Shown: one piece after another, positions 15,834-25,867 of the stretch
How positions within the stretch are numbered: position 1 is the first letter of the stretch
Layout of the letters: every line of letters begins with the position of its first letter
Origin: UBA6522 sp965262365
GTDB lineage: Bacteria > Pseudomonadota > Gammaproteobacteria > Steroidobacterales > Rariloculaceae
Assembly: GCA_965262365.1 (NCBI GenBank)
Contig: OZ253541.1
Location: forward strand, 5,518,001 to 5,582,000
Direction of reading: 5' to 3'
DNA length: 64,000 nt
Program-made: the position numbers and the translations under genes
Notes under the pieces: generated by a model
Databases searched by the model: none
Seen by the model: only the letters and a program-made list of their open reading frames with translations
Told to the model about the DNA's origin: nothing

Positions 15834-17942
15834 GTGAAGAAAATCTACGCTTGGGTTCCATGGTTCAATGAACTTGCGAACAAGGTTGCTGAGGGCGGCG
15901 AGCAATACCTGATTGACGCAGCCAACCAAGTCGAGTGGCGCGACGATGACGACAAGCAACCGTTGCTTAAACACGGCGACGAGAACATCGATCCGTTTTC
16001 GTTCATCTACAGTGTGGCAGCCCGTAGCAAGGAGTCGTCCGTCAGATTGCGTGTGTTCCCGAGTATCGAAAAGGTCTTCGCCATGACCGAGCGGCTACCC
16101 GGCGATGAAGATTGCGCTTGCATCTTTCCAAAACCGCAAGCTCGTGCCTGGGCATTTCACGACCACGCTAATTTTCACCCGACGTTGCTTTGGGACCTGT
16201 TCGGAGCTGCTGTCCAAGGATTCGGCAGCATAAGCGCAGGTAGCTTTGAGAACGCGCTGGATATCCGCAATGTCGCGACCAAGAAGCTGACCCAAGCTCT
16301 ATTTCTTATCAACCCTGCGGAGTTCTTCCCGATTGACGATGATACGGCGTCGCTGGGGCTTTTTCCGTTCAAGAAGGTGCCACGAAGACTCACCCTGACT
16401 GACTATGGCAATTTGATCGATGGCGTTCGCCGAACATTTCCGGGTTGCAAACTTTTCGAGATCAACTTGTTCGCTTACTTGCGTAACCGCGGTGAGTTAA
16501 CCGTCCATGCGAACCATTGGTATCAAGTCAGCACAATGGCCCACGGTGAGGACGGCGATGACCAATGGGGTAACTTCAAGAATGACTACTGCGTCTATAC
16601 CGGAGGTGCGGGAAAAACGAAGAAGTACCCCCTGCATGAACCCGAACCGGGCGACATCGTATTGGTTCGTTGCGGGCAAATCGAAGGCCGCGGAATCGGA
16701 GTTGTCCAGCGCAACGGCTACATTGATGGATGGACGGAAGACGGTAGGCTCCACGTCCTGTGGCTGAACAAGACAACATCAGCGCTCACGGGGAGCACCC
16801 CTAGGGACGGTTTTTCGCATGCATGGAACGCGACGCAGGCCGCATTTGGCGGAGCCGATGCGTACAAGCCGACGTTTGATCTGATCGAGCGCTTGAATGA
16901 GCAGGACGGCGTTGGCCCACCCACCCGTCCATCCCGTTCAGTCAACCAACCCCGCAACCGTATCCTGTACGGCCCACCGGGAACCGGGAAGACTTGGTAT
17001 GCGGTGAACCATGCCCTAGCCATAATCGACGGCGAGGAAGTCCGCACCGATGTTGATCGAGACCGGTTCCATAGTCTCAGGTTCGATCCCAAAACGGGCC
17101 AGGGACGCATTGCGATGTTGACGTTTCACCAAAATTTTGCCTACGAGGATTTCATCGAGGGAATCCGGCCCAGGCTGGAAGGGAAGAAAGTCGCCTACGA
17201 GTTGCACCACGGCATCTTCAAACGCATCGCCGAGGCGGCGAAAGATGCAGCAGGGGCAGGAGGAGAAGAGCGCTTCGTCCTTATTATCGACGAGATCAAC
17301 CGGGGCAACATCGCGAAGATATTTGGCGAATTGATCACGTTGATCGAGGATTCACGTCGTCTTGAGCGGGACGATGAAACCTGGGTGACACTACCCTATT
17401 CGGGCAAGGTGTTTGGCGTCCCGGACAACTTGTACATAGTCGGCACGATGAATACGGCGGACCGATCCATTCAGTTGCTCGACACCGCGCTACGACGCCG
17501 TTTCACCTTCTTCGAAATGATGCCGGAACCGCAGCACGCCGGGATTGAAAGGGATATCGAAGGAGTAGACGGCTCGGAACTGCTCAAGGCAATAAACGAA
17601 CGGGTTACCGCCCTGCTCGACCGGGAACATCAGATCGGGCACACCTACCTACTTCACGTCGACAACATGGAAGAGCTTTCGTTTACCTTCCGCAACAGGA
17701 TTTTTCCCCTTCTGCAGGAGTATTTCTTCGACGACTGGATGAAGATACGGGCGGTACTAGCGAACAACTCCTTCGTACAGGAACGAAAGCCGGGGAGGCT
17801 GTTGTCGGATTCGGACTTGGTGGACGCCGAACATAGGACATATGAGCGCATACCCGACGATGATGAATGCTGGCGTGATCCGGAGGAATACAAACGAATA
17901 TACCAGAGCGAACAAATGATTGGTACGGAAGCGGACGAGTAA
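15834..17942 (+). CDS. mcrB: McrB-type GTPase of a type IV restriction system
   Basis: 702 residues. The N-terminal ~340 residues form the recognition part, including a small-domain segment PGDIVLVRCGQIEGRGIG near 276-294. The AAA+ motor follows: Walker A LYGPPGTGKTW near 380, Walker B FVLIIDEINRGN near 483, and the McrB signature MNTADRS near 539. McrB binds modified DNA and hydrolyses GTP to drive McrC cutting. Its stop overlaps the mcrC start by one base (TAATG). All motifs are intact, so this may be the only working restriction system in the block. Confidence 0.92.
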   Translation: MKKIYAWVPWFNELANKVAEGGEQYLIDAANQVEWRDDDDKQPLLKHGDENIDPFSFIYSVAARSKESSVRLRVFPSIEKVFAMTERLPGDEDCACIFPKPQARAWAFHDHANFHPTLLWDLFGAAVQGFGSISAGSFENALDIRNVATKKLTQALFLINPAEFFPIDDDTASLGLFPFKKVPRRLTLTDYGNLIDGVRRTFPGCKLFEINLFAYLRNRGELTVHANHWYQVSTMAHGEDGDDQWGNFKNDYCVYTGGAGKTKKYPLHEPEPGDIVLVRCGQIEGRGIGVVQRNGYIDGWTEDGRLHVLWLNKTTSALTGSTPRDGFSHAWNATQAAFGGADAYKPTFDLIERLNEQDGVGPPTRPSRSVNQPRNRILYGPPGTGKTWYAVNHALAIIDGEEVRTDVDRDRFHSLRFDPKTGQGRIAMLTFHQNFAYEDFIEGIRPRLEGKKVAYELHHGIFKRIAEAAKDAAGAGGEERFVLIIDEINRGNIAKIFGELITLIEDSRRLERDDETWVTLPYSGKVFGVPDNLYIVGTMNTADRSIQLLDTALRRRFTFFEMMPEPQHAGIERDIEGVDGSELLKAINERVTALLDREHQIGHTYLLHVDNMEELSFTFRNRIFPLLQEYFFDDWMKIRAVLANNSFVQERKPGRLLSDSDLVDAEHRTYERIPDDDECWRDPEEYKRIYQSEQMIGTEADE

Positions 17943-19204
17943 TGCAAGGTGTTCGCACGGTTCGAAGACCTGAGCCGATAACAGTTCGGGAGCACGAGGC
18001 CATCGAGCTCAGCGCGTTGTTGAGGAAGCGCGACCTGGCCGACCTCGCAGCCTACGCGAGCCCGGTTTTCAAGTTCCGTCGTGACGGTGCGCTGGCGGCA
18101 GCCAACCATGTCGGCATTGTCACGACAGAGCGAGGCGCCGTGATCGAGATTCTCCCGAAGATCGACCTTGGCAGAACTGCTGATCCGAATCTCGAAATGA
18201 CCAGAGAGGTGTTCCTGCGCATGCTGCGTAGTTGGCGCCGGCTTGCGGAGGCGCTGCCCGAGAGCCGCATCCGGTCGCTACGCCGATTCCCCATGCTCGA
18301 AGTCTTCGTTCAGCAATTCTTGCTTAGTCTGAACGCACTGGTCCGTGGAGGCCTCGCACGACGTTACGTCCCCGTAGAGGAAAACCTTCCGTATCTGCGG
18401 GGTCGTATCCGCTTTCGAGAGCACATCCGCGAAAATTTGACCAATCAAACGCGGTTCCACGTCGTCCACGACGAACTCAGCGTCAATCGGCCCACCAATC
18501 GGCTCATCCGCAGCACGCTGGCCAGACTCGACTCGCAAGTGCGCAGCGGTGAGAGCCGCCAACTACTCCGCCAACTGGCGGCGGAATTTGCCGACGTGCC
18601 GCTTGCGGTGAACCCGCACGACGACTGGCGAAAGCACTACATCGACCGGTCTATGCGGCACTACGAGCCAGTGATGCGTTGGGTTGGCCTGTTTCTTTTC
18701 AATCATGGTCTGACAACATTCGGCGGGCGTCATGCGAACGTGTCGCTGCTGTTCCCCATGGAGCAAGTATTCGAGGACTTTGTCACGGCCAGTTTTCGCC
18801 GCCATCAGGGAGTCTACGCCGTGACCAGTCAACGGCCCCAGAAATACTTGGCGACGATCGACGGCAGCAAGGCATTTTGGATGAAGCCGGACATTTCGTT
18901 AAGGGCTGGGGACCGGGTCACGTTCATACTCGACGCCAAGTGGAAGCACGTCGATGGGAATCGGGGCGAACCAAAGCACGGTATAGACCAGGACGACATG
19001 TATCAGCTCTACGCTTATGGCAAACGCTACGAATGTGACGCGGTCGCGCTGGTCTATCCGAGAAACCGCACCTTCACATCCCCGCTGCACTATCGATTTT
19101 TTGATGATGAACTGAATTTGATCTGCCTGCCGTTCGATGTTGCGAACCCGAGGGAAAGCGTTCTGCAAACGGTTCGTATACTCCGGAGCTATGGCCGTCA
19201 ATAA
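17942..19204 (+). CDS. mcrC: McrC nuclease subunit
   Basis: 420 residues, start ATG 17942 overlapping the mcrB stop. The N-terminal region binds McrB (EHEAIELSALLRKRDLADLA, GIVTTERGAVIEILPKIDL). The PD-(D/E)xK nuclease lies near residues 305-335, with KPDISLRAG and FILDAKWK carrying the D and DxK. The C-terminus YQLYAYGKRY is also typical. Together with McrB it forms a complex that translocates along and cuts DNA with modified cytosines. Confidence 0.9.
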   Translation: MQGVRTVRRPEPITVREHEAIELSALLRKRDLADLAAYASPVFKFRRDGALAAANHVGIVTTERGAVIEILPKIDLGRTADPNLEMTREVFLRMLRSWRRLAEALPESRIRSLRRFPMLEVFVQQFLLSLNALVRGGLARRYVPVEENLPYLRGRIRFREHIRENLTNQTRFHVVHDELSVNRPTNRLIRSTLARLDSQVRSGESRQLLRQLAAEFADVPLAVNPHDDWRKHYIDRSMRHYEPVMRWVGLFLFNHGLTTFGGRHANVSLLFPMEQVFEDFVTASFRRHQGVYAVTSQRPQKYLATIDGSKAFWMKPDISLRAGDRVTFILDAKWKHVDGNRGEPKHGIDQDDMYQLYAYGKRYECDAVALVYPRNRTFTSPLHYRFFDDELNLICLPFDVANPRESVLQTVRILRSYGRQ

Positions 19205-19485
19205 CCCCTATGGACTTGAGTCACTTATTCCGATACCAGTCTGGTCCTGCCGTCCGAATATTGCGTGTACCGCACTGCTCACGGCAGCGGTTAGATGGAT
19301 GTCCGTTACATCCAGAGTCACAGTTTCACTTTGGGGGAGATTTCGACTGGATTCGGCGATTTTCGGAACTAGCCAATTCGCGTGCCGACTTACACACCTG
19401 AGATTGCGCGATAGCAACACGGGCGCGAGATGGACCCCGCTGACGCCGACGGCAATGGAAGTGCTGGGCGGCAATTGTTATTTCC

Positions 19486-19995
19486 CGCGACGACGACGTG
19501 ACCTTCGGCATCCTGCACAGCCGGTTTCACGAGGCATGGTCGCTGCGGATGGGCACTTGGCGCGGCAAGGGAAATGATCCGCGGTATACGCCGACCACAA
19601 CTTTCGGGACCTTTCCCTTCCCGGACGGCCTCCTCACCCCCGACATTCGCGCGGCGGAGTACGCGGACGACCAGCAGGCCGTCGCCATCGCCGAGGCCGC
19701 GCGGCGGTTGGTCGAGCTTCGCGACCGCTGGCTCAATGCGCCCGAGCGGGTGGAGTGGGCGGACGAGCCGGCGCCTGGCTATCCAAAGCGGCCCGTCGCC
19801 CGCGACGAGGCGGCGGCGAAGGAACTCATATCTCGTGCGCTGACCAACCTTTACAATGCCTGCCCGCAATGGCTCGCCGATGCACACGCGGCTCTAGATT
19901 CGGCCGTCGCTACAGCCTACGGTTGGAATGCGGGTATTTCCGAAGACGAGGCGTTGGAGCAAGTGCTGAGGCTCAATTCGGACAAATGTACGTAA
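19486..19995 (+). pseudogene. Detached C-terminus of an MmeI-like protein (copy 2)
   Basis: From about 19488 the DNA is nearly identical to 15080 onward (shared DDDVTFGILHSRFHEAWSL), then diverges slightly: this copy has RMGTWRGKGNDPRYTPTTTF where the main gene lacks three residues. It ends GYGWN-like with ISEDEALEQVLRLN. No methyltransferase core lies upstream; 19205-19485 is unassigned. A start at ATG 19498 would give 165 residues, but as a lone fragment it is unlikely to function. Confidence 0.7.
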
Positions 19996-20330
19996 TGGTG
20001 TCCCTCGGCTGCGGTTACGGATATTTTTCATGTCCGCAAATCTGGTTACTGCTCAGGCCAGTTGTTGATTTTCTATACGCCTTCGTCGGCGTCTAAATCC
20101 CTTCCGAACGAGTTCCAGAAATCCCGCTTGAACAGGATCAGGAGGCGAAGAACCTCATCGGTGTCTCCCAATGAGTATCGGGGAAACTTCATTGAACCCT
20201 CTGCCAGAAGGCCAAGCCAGGGGAGACGACATTTCAGTTTGTACAGCGGGACAGTCGGTAGCTTTCGGGCGGATTGTGCCCGTGGTCATGCCTCCAAATT
20301 TTGATGCAGAACGCGTGAGGATCGCCACTA
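19996..20330. other. Gene-poor stretch before the IS630-type element
   Basis: No complete gene is visible. On the minus strand about 60 codons (roughly 20090-20270) read LYKLKCRLPWLGLLAEGS then KFPRYSLGDTDEVLRLL and a stop, which looks like the end of an unidentified protein cut off by DNA rearrangement. The element at 20331 is inserted at a TA. Confidence 0.4.
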
Positions 20331-21522
20331 GTGTAGTGTCTCATAAATAAATGGACATAACAGGCATGGTCTGGCATGCTTGCATCCATGCCCCGTCCCA
20401 TTCGTCCGTTGTGCATCACGCCGGAACAGCGCGCCACGCTGCGGGCGGTGACGAACCGGCCAACGGCGGCGCATCGGGATCATCGGCGGGCCTCGATCGT
20501 ACTGCATCGCGCCGACGGTCTGAGTCAGGCGGAGACCGCGCGGAGACTGGGCATCAGCCGGGCGGCGGTGATCAAGTGGGAGCGGCGTTTTCGCGCGTCG
20601 GGCCTGGATGGCCTGGCCGACGCCAAGGGGCGGGGGCGCAAGCCGAGCATCGACCTGAAGGTGCGCGAGCGGATCGTCCTCGGGGCCACGCGGCCGCCGC
20701 CGAACCGGACGCGCTGGTCGGTGCGCGGCATGGCTGCGGCGACCGGCGTGTCCAAGGCGACCGTGCAACGGTTGTGGAGCGCCAACGACATCAAGCCCCA
20801 TGCGACGCGGACGTTCAAATTGTCCAACGACAAGCACTTCGAGCGGAAGTTCTGGGACGTGATCGGGTTGTACCTGAACCCGCCGGAGCGCGCGCTGGTG
20901 CTGTGTTGCGACGAGAAAAGCCAGTGCCAAGCCCTGGAACGCACCCAGCCCGGCTTTCCCGTCATGCGCGGGCACAGCCGCACGCAGACGCACGACTACA
21001 AGCGCCACGGCACCGTCACCCTGTTCGCCGCGCTGTCGTACCTCGACGGCAAGGTATTCAGCCAGACCGCCACCCGGCATACGCATCGGCAATGGTTGGC
21101 GTTTCTCAAACACCTCAATCGGGAGGTGCCGGTCGGGGTGAGCTTGCACCTGATCGTCGACAATTACGCCACCCACAAGCACGCCAAGGTGAAATCCTGG
21201 ATCAAGTGGCACAACCAGCGCCACCGCAAGACGCATGGCAACGACCGCGTGGTCCTGCATTTCACCCCGACCTCCAGTTCGTGGATGAACCTCGTGGAGC
21301 GGTTCTTCCGGGACCTCACGCAGGACGTCGTGCGCCACGGCAGTTTCACCAGCGTCGGCGGGCTGGTCGAGGCCATCAACGCCTATCTGGAGGAACACAA
21401 TCTGAACCCCAAGCGGTACGTCTGGCGCCAATCCGGGCAGGATATCCTGGCCAAGATCCAGCGGGCCCGGCAGGCCCACAAAGCATTGGCATAATGTTTA
21501 CTAATTTAAGAGACACTACACT
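20331..21522 (+). mobile_element. IS630-family insertion sequence, complete
   Basis: Terminal inverted repeats begin GTGTAGTGTCTC at the left and end GAGACACTACAC at the right, with TTAAAT/ATAAAT-like inner bases. A TA dinucleotide flanks both sides (20329-20330 and 21523-21524), the target duplication expected for IS630/Tc1-type elements. One intact transposase gene fills it, so the element may be active. Confidence 0.9.
20376..21494 (+). CDS. IS630-family transposase
   Basis: 372 residues; a start at the internal ATG 20388 (MPRPIRPLCITPEQRATLRA) is equally likely. An N-terminal helix-turn-helix pair (QAETARRLGISRAAVIKWER) and a second winged helix (MAAATGVSKATVQRLW) precede the DDE catalytic core: LCCDEKSQC, HLIVDNYATHK and SSSWMNLVERFF. 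No frameshift or stop is present. Confidence 0.93.
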   Translation: MLASMPRPIRPLCITPEQRATLRAVTNRPTAAHRDHRRASIVLHRADGLSQAETARRLGISRAAVIKWERRFRASGLDGLADAKGRGRKPSIDLKVRERIVLGATRPPPNRTRWSVRGMAAATGVSKATVQRLWSANDIKPHATRTFKLSNDKHFERKFWDVIGLYLNPPERALVLCCDEKSQCQALERTQPGFPVMRGHSRTQTHDYKRHGTVTLFAALSYLDGKVFSQTATRHTHRQWLAFLKHLNREVPVGVSLHLIVDNYATHKHAKVKSWIKWHNQRHRKTHGNDRVVLHFTPTSSSWMNLVERFFRDLTQDVVRHGSFTSVGGLVEAINAYLEEHNLNPKRYVWRQSGQDILAKIQRARQAHKALA

Positions 21523-21711
21523 AGGGCGGCGAGTGAACAAGTAAAGTGGTGATATCGGTGGAGAGACTGTGTGAGGTTGTAGGCACAGTGCGAGCTTCGG
21601 GGCGACGGCTGGACGGGTTGATCGTGGAATTGCGGGGAGGATGCGAGGGGACATGGTATGGCGCAGGGGATATGATTGCGCCGTCAGGGTTCAACAGCTG
21701 GAGTGCACCTA

Positions 21712-22293
21712 ATGGAGTATTGGTTTCTCGCGATCGCGATCGGTGCGATCGGGCTTCTCGTGGCCTGGGTCGCGCTGCGCATATTCCTCGTTCGCAAGGC
21801 CGGAAGCATCAAGCAGCGGATCCGGGAATTGGATGACTTCGAGGCGGATGATGTTTACGTCAGCGACCAGAACCTGGGCGGTATCGCAATCGACCTGAAA
21901 CGCCGGGAGATTTTGCTGACGGACGCGGAGGAGTTTCGTCGATTCACGGTGCCGTCGATGATGTCCTGCGAAATTCTGGAAGACGATGTGCAACTCGCCT
22001 ACGCGAACCGGGGCAGCCAGCTTGCCGGCGTCGCCGTAGGGGGCATTCTGCTTGGCGGTGTCGGGGCGGTGATCGGCGGTCTGTCCGGTTCCAGGCGCAC
22101 CGTGAACAAGGTAAGGAAGATGATTCTGCGGTTCGTGACGGATGACTTCAAGAAGCCGAATCACGACATCGTGTTGCTGGACTGGATCCATGACAAGGAG
22201 GGCGCACCGAGGGATAGCCTGGTGTACCGGCAGGCGCTGGAAGCGGCGGAGCTGTGGCACAGCAGGGTGCGCGCAATGATGAAGGCCGGCTGA
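21712..22293 (+). CDS. Putative membrane protein, unknown function
   Basis: 193 residues from ATG 21712, preceded by CTGGAG. An N-terminal transmembrane helix (MEYWFLAIAIGAIGLLVAWV) is followed by a basic segment, a soluble beta-rich domain, and a glycine-rich hydrophobic stretch (AGVAVGGILLGGVGAVIGG) near residues 104-124 that may insert in the membrane. The tail is soluble. It is followed by the HNH-type lipoprotein gene on the same strand 116 bp later. Confidence 0.6.
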   Translation: MEYWFLAIAIGAIGLLVAWVALRIFLVRKAGSIKQRIRELDDFEADDVYVSDQNLGGIAIDLKRREILLTDAEEFRRFTVPSMMSCEILEDDVQLAYANRGSQLAGVAVGGILLGGVGAVIGGLSGSRRTVNKVRKMILRFVTDDFKKPNHDIVLLDWIHDKEGAPRDSLVYRQALEAAELWHSRVRAMMKAG

Positions 22294-22409
22294 GTAGGAG
22301 CAGGAAGCGTGCTTGGCGTGAATCCTGTCCGTTCAATCGTGGCCTGACAGGTGGCGATTCGGAGACTGAGCGCAAGGCGATTCCCCCGCCGGTGCTGTTT
22401 GATTGTCGA

Positions 22410-22988
22410 ATGATCCGAAGTACATTGGTCGTTCTGCTGTTGGTGTCCGGGTGCGGCGGAAGCGGCGCGGGGATGGAGGAGGAAACCGACCCCGGCGAGG
22501 GGGTTCAGGTTCCGGACCTGGATTTGAGGATTGCGCCGGAGTCGCGCTGCGAAATCTACCGTCCGGAGGACTACTCGTATCCCCAGTCCGTGGAAGAGGA
22601 CATCATCGAAATGCTCGGCGGGATTTTCAGCCCCTATACGGGGGAATGCTTCGCTAGCCGGGGCGAAACGGACATCGAGCATATGGTCGCCCGCTCCGAG
22701 GCCCATGACAGCGGCCTGTGCTCGGCGAGCCCGGAGACGAAGAGAGCCTTCGCCTCCGACCTGCTCAATCTCACGCTCGCAAGCCCGCAGGTCAACCGGT
22801 TCGAAAAAATCGCCCTGGACGTGGCCGAGTGGCAGCCTGAGCAAAACGTTTGCTGGTTCGCCCAGCGAACGGTGGATGTGCGGCGCAAGTACGGCCTGAC
22901 CATCGACCAGCGGGAAGCCAATGCGGTGGACGAAATCCTGAAAGGCTGTACCTCCACGGAGCTGATCGTACCGACGTGCGCGCGCTAG
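22410..22988 (+). CDS. Secreted HNH/DUF1524-like nuclease lipoprotein
   Basis: 192 residues from ATG 22410. The signal MIRSTLVVLLLVSGCGGSG carries a lipobox with Cys at about 15. The core has TDIEHMVARSEAHDSGLC, FASDLLNLTLASPQVNRFEK, ALDVAEWQPEQNVCWFAQR and YGLTID. The EHMVARSEAHDSG...NLTLA...NR pattern is the His-metal finger arrangement of HNH/DUF1524-type nucleases. Paired Cys residues suggest disulfides outside the cytoplasm. Its likely role is degradation of extracellular or incoming DNA (inference). Confidence 0.65.
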   Translation: MIRSTLVVLLLVSGCGGSGAGMEEETDPGEGVQVPDLDLRIAPESRCEIYRPEDYSYPQSVEEDIIEMLGGIFSPYTGECFASRGETDIEHMVARSEAHDSGLCSASPETKRAFASDLLNLTLASPQVNRFEKIALDVAEWQPEQNVCWFAQRTVDVRRKYGLTIDQREANAVDEILKGCTSTELIVPTCAR

Positions 22989-23113
22989 AATTGAGATCTG
23001 GATTTCTGCAAACTAGTATCTGTCGGATGGGTTGGGCTGTTGGCTGGCGCGGCGGGTCCGGCCGTGCGTGGACTCACCGCGCGACTGTCGTGTGACTGGC
23101 GCGGCAGGTCGAG

Positions 23114-23446
23114 TCAGCAGGGCCCTTTAGCTGCTCGAGCAATCAATTCATCGCCCGAATACATTGCCAGATCGCCAGACACGGTGATCATGTAGCGTTC
23201 GCCGGTGTCGTCTCGAACATATCCTCGAGAGATTGGTCTTAACGCAAAGCTATCCGATGCGACGTCGCCCAATGCGTCTTCGATGCTTGTGTGTAGCGCG
23301 GTCGTTCCATCTTCGAAAATATAGATTCTGAATGTGATCTCTAGTCCCTGGCCGGGAAGCCAGCACCAGCTGCCGACAAGTTCCTGGGCGAGTGCAGTCG
23401 ACGGGGACAGGACCGAAAGACACAAGAGCAATCTGACAAATTTCAT
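23114..23446 (-). CDS. Small exported protein
   Basis: 110 residues from ATG 23446. The signal peptide MKFVRLLLCLSVLSPSTALA ends at an AxA-type site before QELVGSWCWLPG. The mature protein is about 90 residues, beta-rich, starting LVGSWCWLPGQGLEITFRIY and ending in Cys. The opening (GSW..., then strands) resembles small lipocalin-like periplasmic proteins, but I do not recognise a family. Confidence 0.55.
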   Translation of the reverse strand: MKFVRLLLCLSVLSPSTALAQELVGSWCWLPGQGLEITFRIYIFEDGTTALHTSIEDALGDVASDSFALRPISRGYVRDDTGERYMITVSGDLAMYSGDELIARAAKGPC

Positions 23447-23895
23447 ATTTAACCTTGGGTGTCGTGTACGTAGTGGCAAGTTTTCTAACCCGACAGACGT
23501 GAATCGGGAGAGTATCCCGCTGAGCCGCGCGTATTCAAGTGAGATGCCGCGTCGCGGTCGATTAATACCGTCAGGCATAGTCGGCGCACGGCTCAAGCCG
23601 GATCCGGAATTGGGCGATAACCGAATCCGCACACGTAACGTAGCGAAGCGTGCCACGTGCCGGTAGGCCGTAAACTTCTTTGGGCTGACAAAATCGTTCG
23701 CTGCCTCGTGGTACCGGGATTGGGAATGCCGCCCCAACGGCTGCCGACAACAGCGCGGAGCGTTCGGTGGCAGCGGGTTGATCGAGGGTAGGGGGAATGC
23801 CAGCGTCTCGGGCCGACTTTCACGGAGCAAATCGCGGTTAGGAGATACTGACATGGACGTTTGAATTCAAGAGATCACGCCGATCCAGTGGCCGT
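23447..23895. other. 449-bp stretch without a convincing gene
   Basis: Both strands have short open frames, but their composition is Arg/Pro/Thr-rich as expected of GC-rich non-coding DNA. It may hold promoters for the exported protein gene to its left and the decayed GyrI-like gene to its right. I see no repeats or hairpins of note. Confidence 0.4.
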
Positions 23896-24290
23896 ATGCA
23901 CCATGTCGGCCGCTACACGGAGGGGGACCGTGTCTCGGACGACGATTCCAATGGGCAGCCCATCGGCTGCGTACTGACGCGCTCGTACGACGACCCTGCG
24001 AGTGTCGCGCCGGAGAGGTTGCGTTCCGATGCGTGCGTGGAACTTCGCACCGAGTAAGTACCGCTGCCCGGCATCGCGATAAGCCCGGTTGTGGATGTGC
24101 GCTGTGTGGCCTGCCGGCTGGAGGGTCACTACGGTGGCATTTCAAAGGCGTCCCGCGGGTCGTTCAAGGAGTGGTTGCCGGTCAGTCAGCGGCGAGACGG
24201 CCGATGAGGGGCCATGCTAAGGACCTGTATCGGAATTCGACGGTGGACACCCCGGCAAAGCACTTGGCGACGGATTTGCGCGTACGCCTT
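23896..24290 (+). pseudogene. Decayed GyrI-like (AraC effector-binding fold) gene
   Basis: ATG 23896 opens HHVGRYTEGDRVSDDDSNG and continues to VAPERLRSDACVELRTE, the first half of a GyrI-like domain. After a stop the expected second half appears in shifted frames: VACRLEGHYGGISKASRGSF, KEWLPVS, then DLYRNSTVDTPAKHLATDL. At least two frameshifts are needed. The insertion sequence at 24296 abuts its end. An intact relative is at 34380-34862. Confidence 0.65.
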
Positions 24291-24734
24291 AGAGGTGGAC
24301 CCCAATCGTTGGACAGGTTGGCAGCTATTTTAAGGTGGTATCTGCTGTCCATCATATGCTGCCAGATTGAACAGTCTTCGTCTTCTCTTTCTTGATCGAA
24401 ATTGTATCGTTGATGCTGTGGAGTTCGTGGGCGAGAGGCGCGAAAGTGCGGTCAGGCGGTGTGCAACGCCTTGGCGTTGCACAGGGGCTGTCCACACGGC
24501 CCGCAGGGTTCGCGCCGGTCCGAAGGGCTCGTCCACAAATCCACAGCACAGGGCGCTCCGGTGGTGCGAGCCCTCGGGCCCGGTGACTTTCTTCAACCGC
24601 TCGATTATCCAAGTTCACTCCCAGCAGGCGGACCGAGGTCGCCAGCTCCGAACCGCTCAGGGCGCTGGACACGCACCGACCGTGCCGAGCGTCCGGCAAC
24701 CCGTCCGATATCCGGCGATCCTGACATCGACGTC

Positions 24735-25583
24735 TTACGCCGCCAGGTTCAGGCATTGGACGCCGGCATGCACCTCCGCCGGCGTCAGCCCGTCAAACAC
24801 TGAATGCGGACGTTGTTCGTTGTAGTAGCTCACCCACGCGCCGACCCCGTCGCGGGCCTCGCGAAAATCGGCAAACGCCTGTAGGTACACGCACTCGTAC
24901 TTCAGCGAGCGCCACAGCCGCTCGATGAACACGTTGTCGATCCACCGGCCCTTGCCGTCCATGGATATCCGGATGTCGTGCGCGATCAACTCGCCGGTCC
25001 ACGACGTGGATGTGAACTGGCTGCCCTGGTCGGTGTTGAACACCTCCGGCGTGCCGTTGCGCTCGATCGCCTCCAGCAGCGCATGCACGCAAAACACCGT
25101 GTCCTGCGTCGTGGAGAGCCCCCAGGACAGCACCTTGCGCGAGTACCAGTCCATGATCGCCACCAGGTACAAAAAACCGCGCGCCATCGGCAAATACGTC
25201 AGATCGGCACACCACACCTGGTTGGGCCGATCCACTGCCAGATCGCGCAGCAGGTACGGATACACCCGATGCCCCGGGGCCCGGCGAGAGGTGTTCGGCC
25301 GCGGCGCCAGGGAGCGCAAGCCCATCACCCGCATCAATCGCCGCACCCGCTTGCGGCCCACCCGGTGGCCCATGCGCCGTAGCGCACGGGCCATCTGCCG
25401 GGAGCCGTACCACGGACAGCTCAAGTGCAACTCGTCCATCAGCCGCATCAGCCGAACGTTCGCCGGCGACTCGCCCACCGGGCGGTAATACCAGCTCGAG
25501 CGGCTGATCTCCATCAGCGCGCATTGGCGCACCAGGCTCAGCAGAGAATGGTTCTCGTCGATCATCCGCCGCCTCCGATCCAC
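24735..25583 (-). CDS. IS3-family transposase OrfB
   Basis: 282 residues, opened here at GTG 25583. The integrase-core DDE residues are intact: VWCADLTYLPM, VFNTDQGSQFTS and DNVFIERLWRSLKYE. The upstream helical segment (YGSRQMARALRRMGHRVGRK) and the terminal RPHSVFDGLTPAEV are standard for the family. It is normally made as an OrfAB fusion by a -1 frameshift; it starts just after the orfA stop. Confidence 0.92.
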   Translation of the reverse strand: MDRRRRMIDENHSLLSLVRQCALMEISRSSWYYRPVGESPANVRLMRLMDELHLSCPWYGSRQMARALRRMGHRVGRKRVRRLMRVMGLRSLAPRPNTSRRAPGHRVYPYLLRDLAVDRPNQVWCADLTYLPMARGFLYLVAIMDWYSRKVLSWGLSTTQDTVFCVHALLEAIERNGTPEVFNTDQGSQFTSTSWTGELIAHDIRISMDGKGRWIDNVFIERLWRSLKYECVYLQAFADFREARDGVGAWVSYYNEQRPHSVFDGLTPAEVHAGVQCLNLAA

Positions 25584-25585
25584 GT

Positions 25586-25867
25586 TCAGCGATCGAAGGC
25601 TTTGGCCAAAAAATCCCGCTCCACCACCAGTTCACCGATCTTCGCCTGAAGCCGTGTGATCTGCTCCTCATGCCCCCGATCGGCATGCCTTGCACCACGA
25701 CCGAACGTCGTCTTCAGCCCCTCCTGGGCCGTGCGCTTCCAGTTGCCGATCATGCTCGGGTGCACCTGGTACCGGGCCGCCAGTTCGGCGATCGTGCCGT
25801 CCCCGCGGATCGCCGCCAGGGCCACCCTGGCTTTGAATTCAGGTGAAAAATTGCGTCGCTTTGCCAT
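25586..25867 (-). CDS. IS3-family transposase OrfA
   Basis: 93 residues: MAKRRNFSPEFKARVALAAI then AELAARYQVHPSMIGNWKR, a helix-turn-helix, followed by a leucine-zipper-like ITRLQAKIGELVVERDFLAKA. The stop lies 2 bases before orfB. It recognises the element ends and regulates transposition. Confidence 0.92.
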   Translation of the reverse strand: MAKRRNFSPEFKARVALAAIRGDGTIAELAARYQVHPSMIGNWKRTAQEGLKTTFGRGARHADRGHEEQITRLQAKIGELVVERDFLAKAFDR

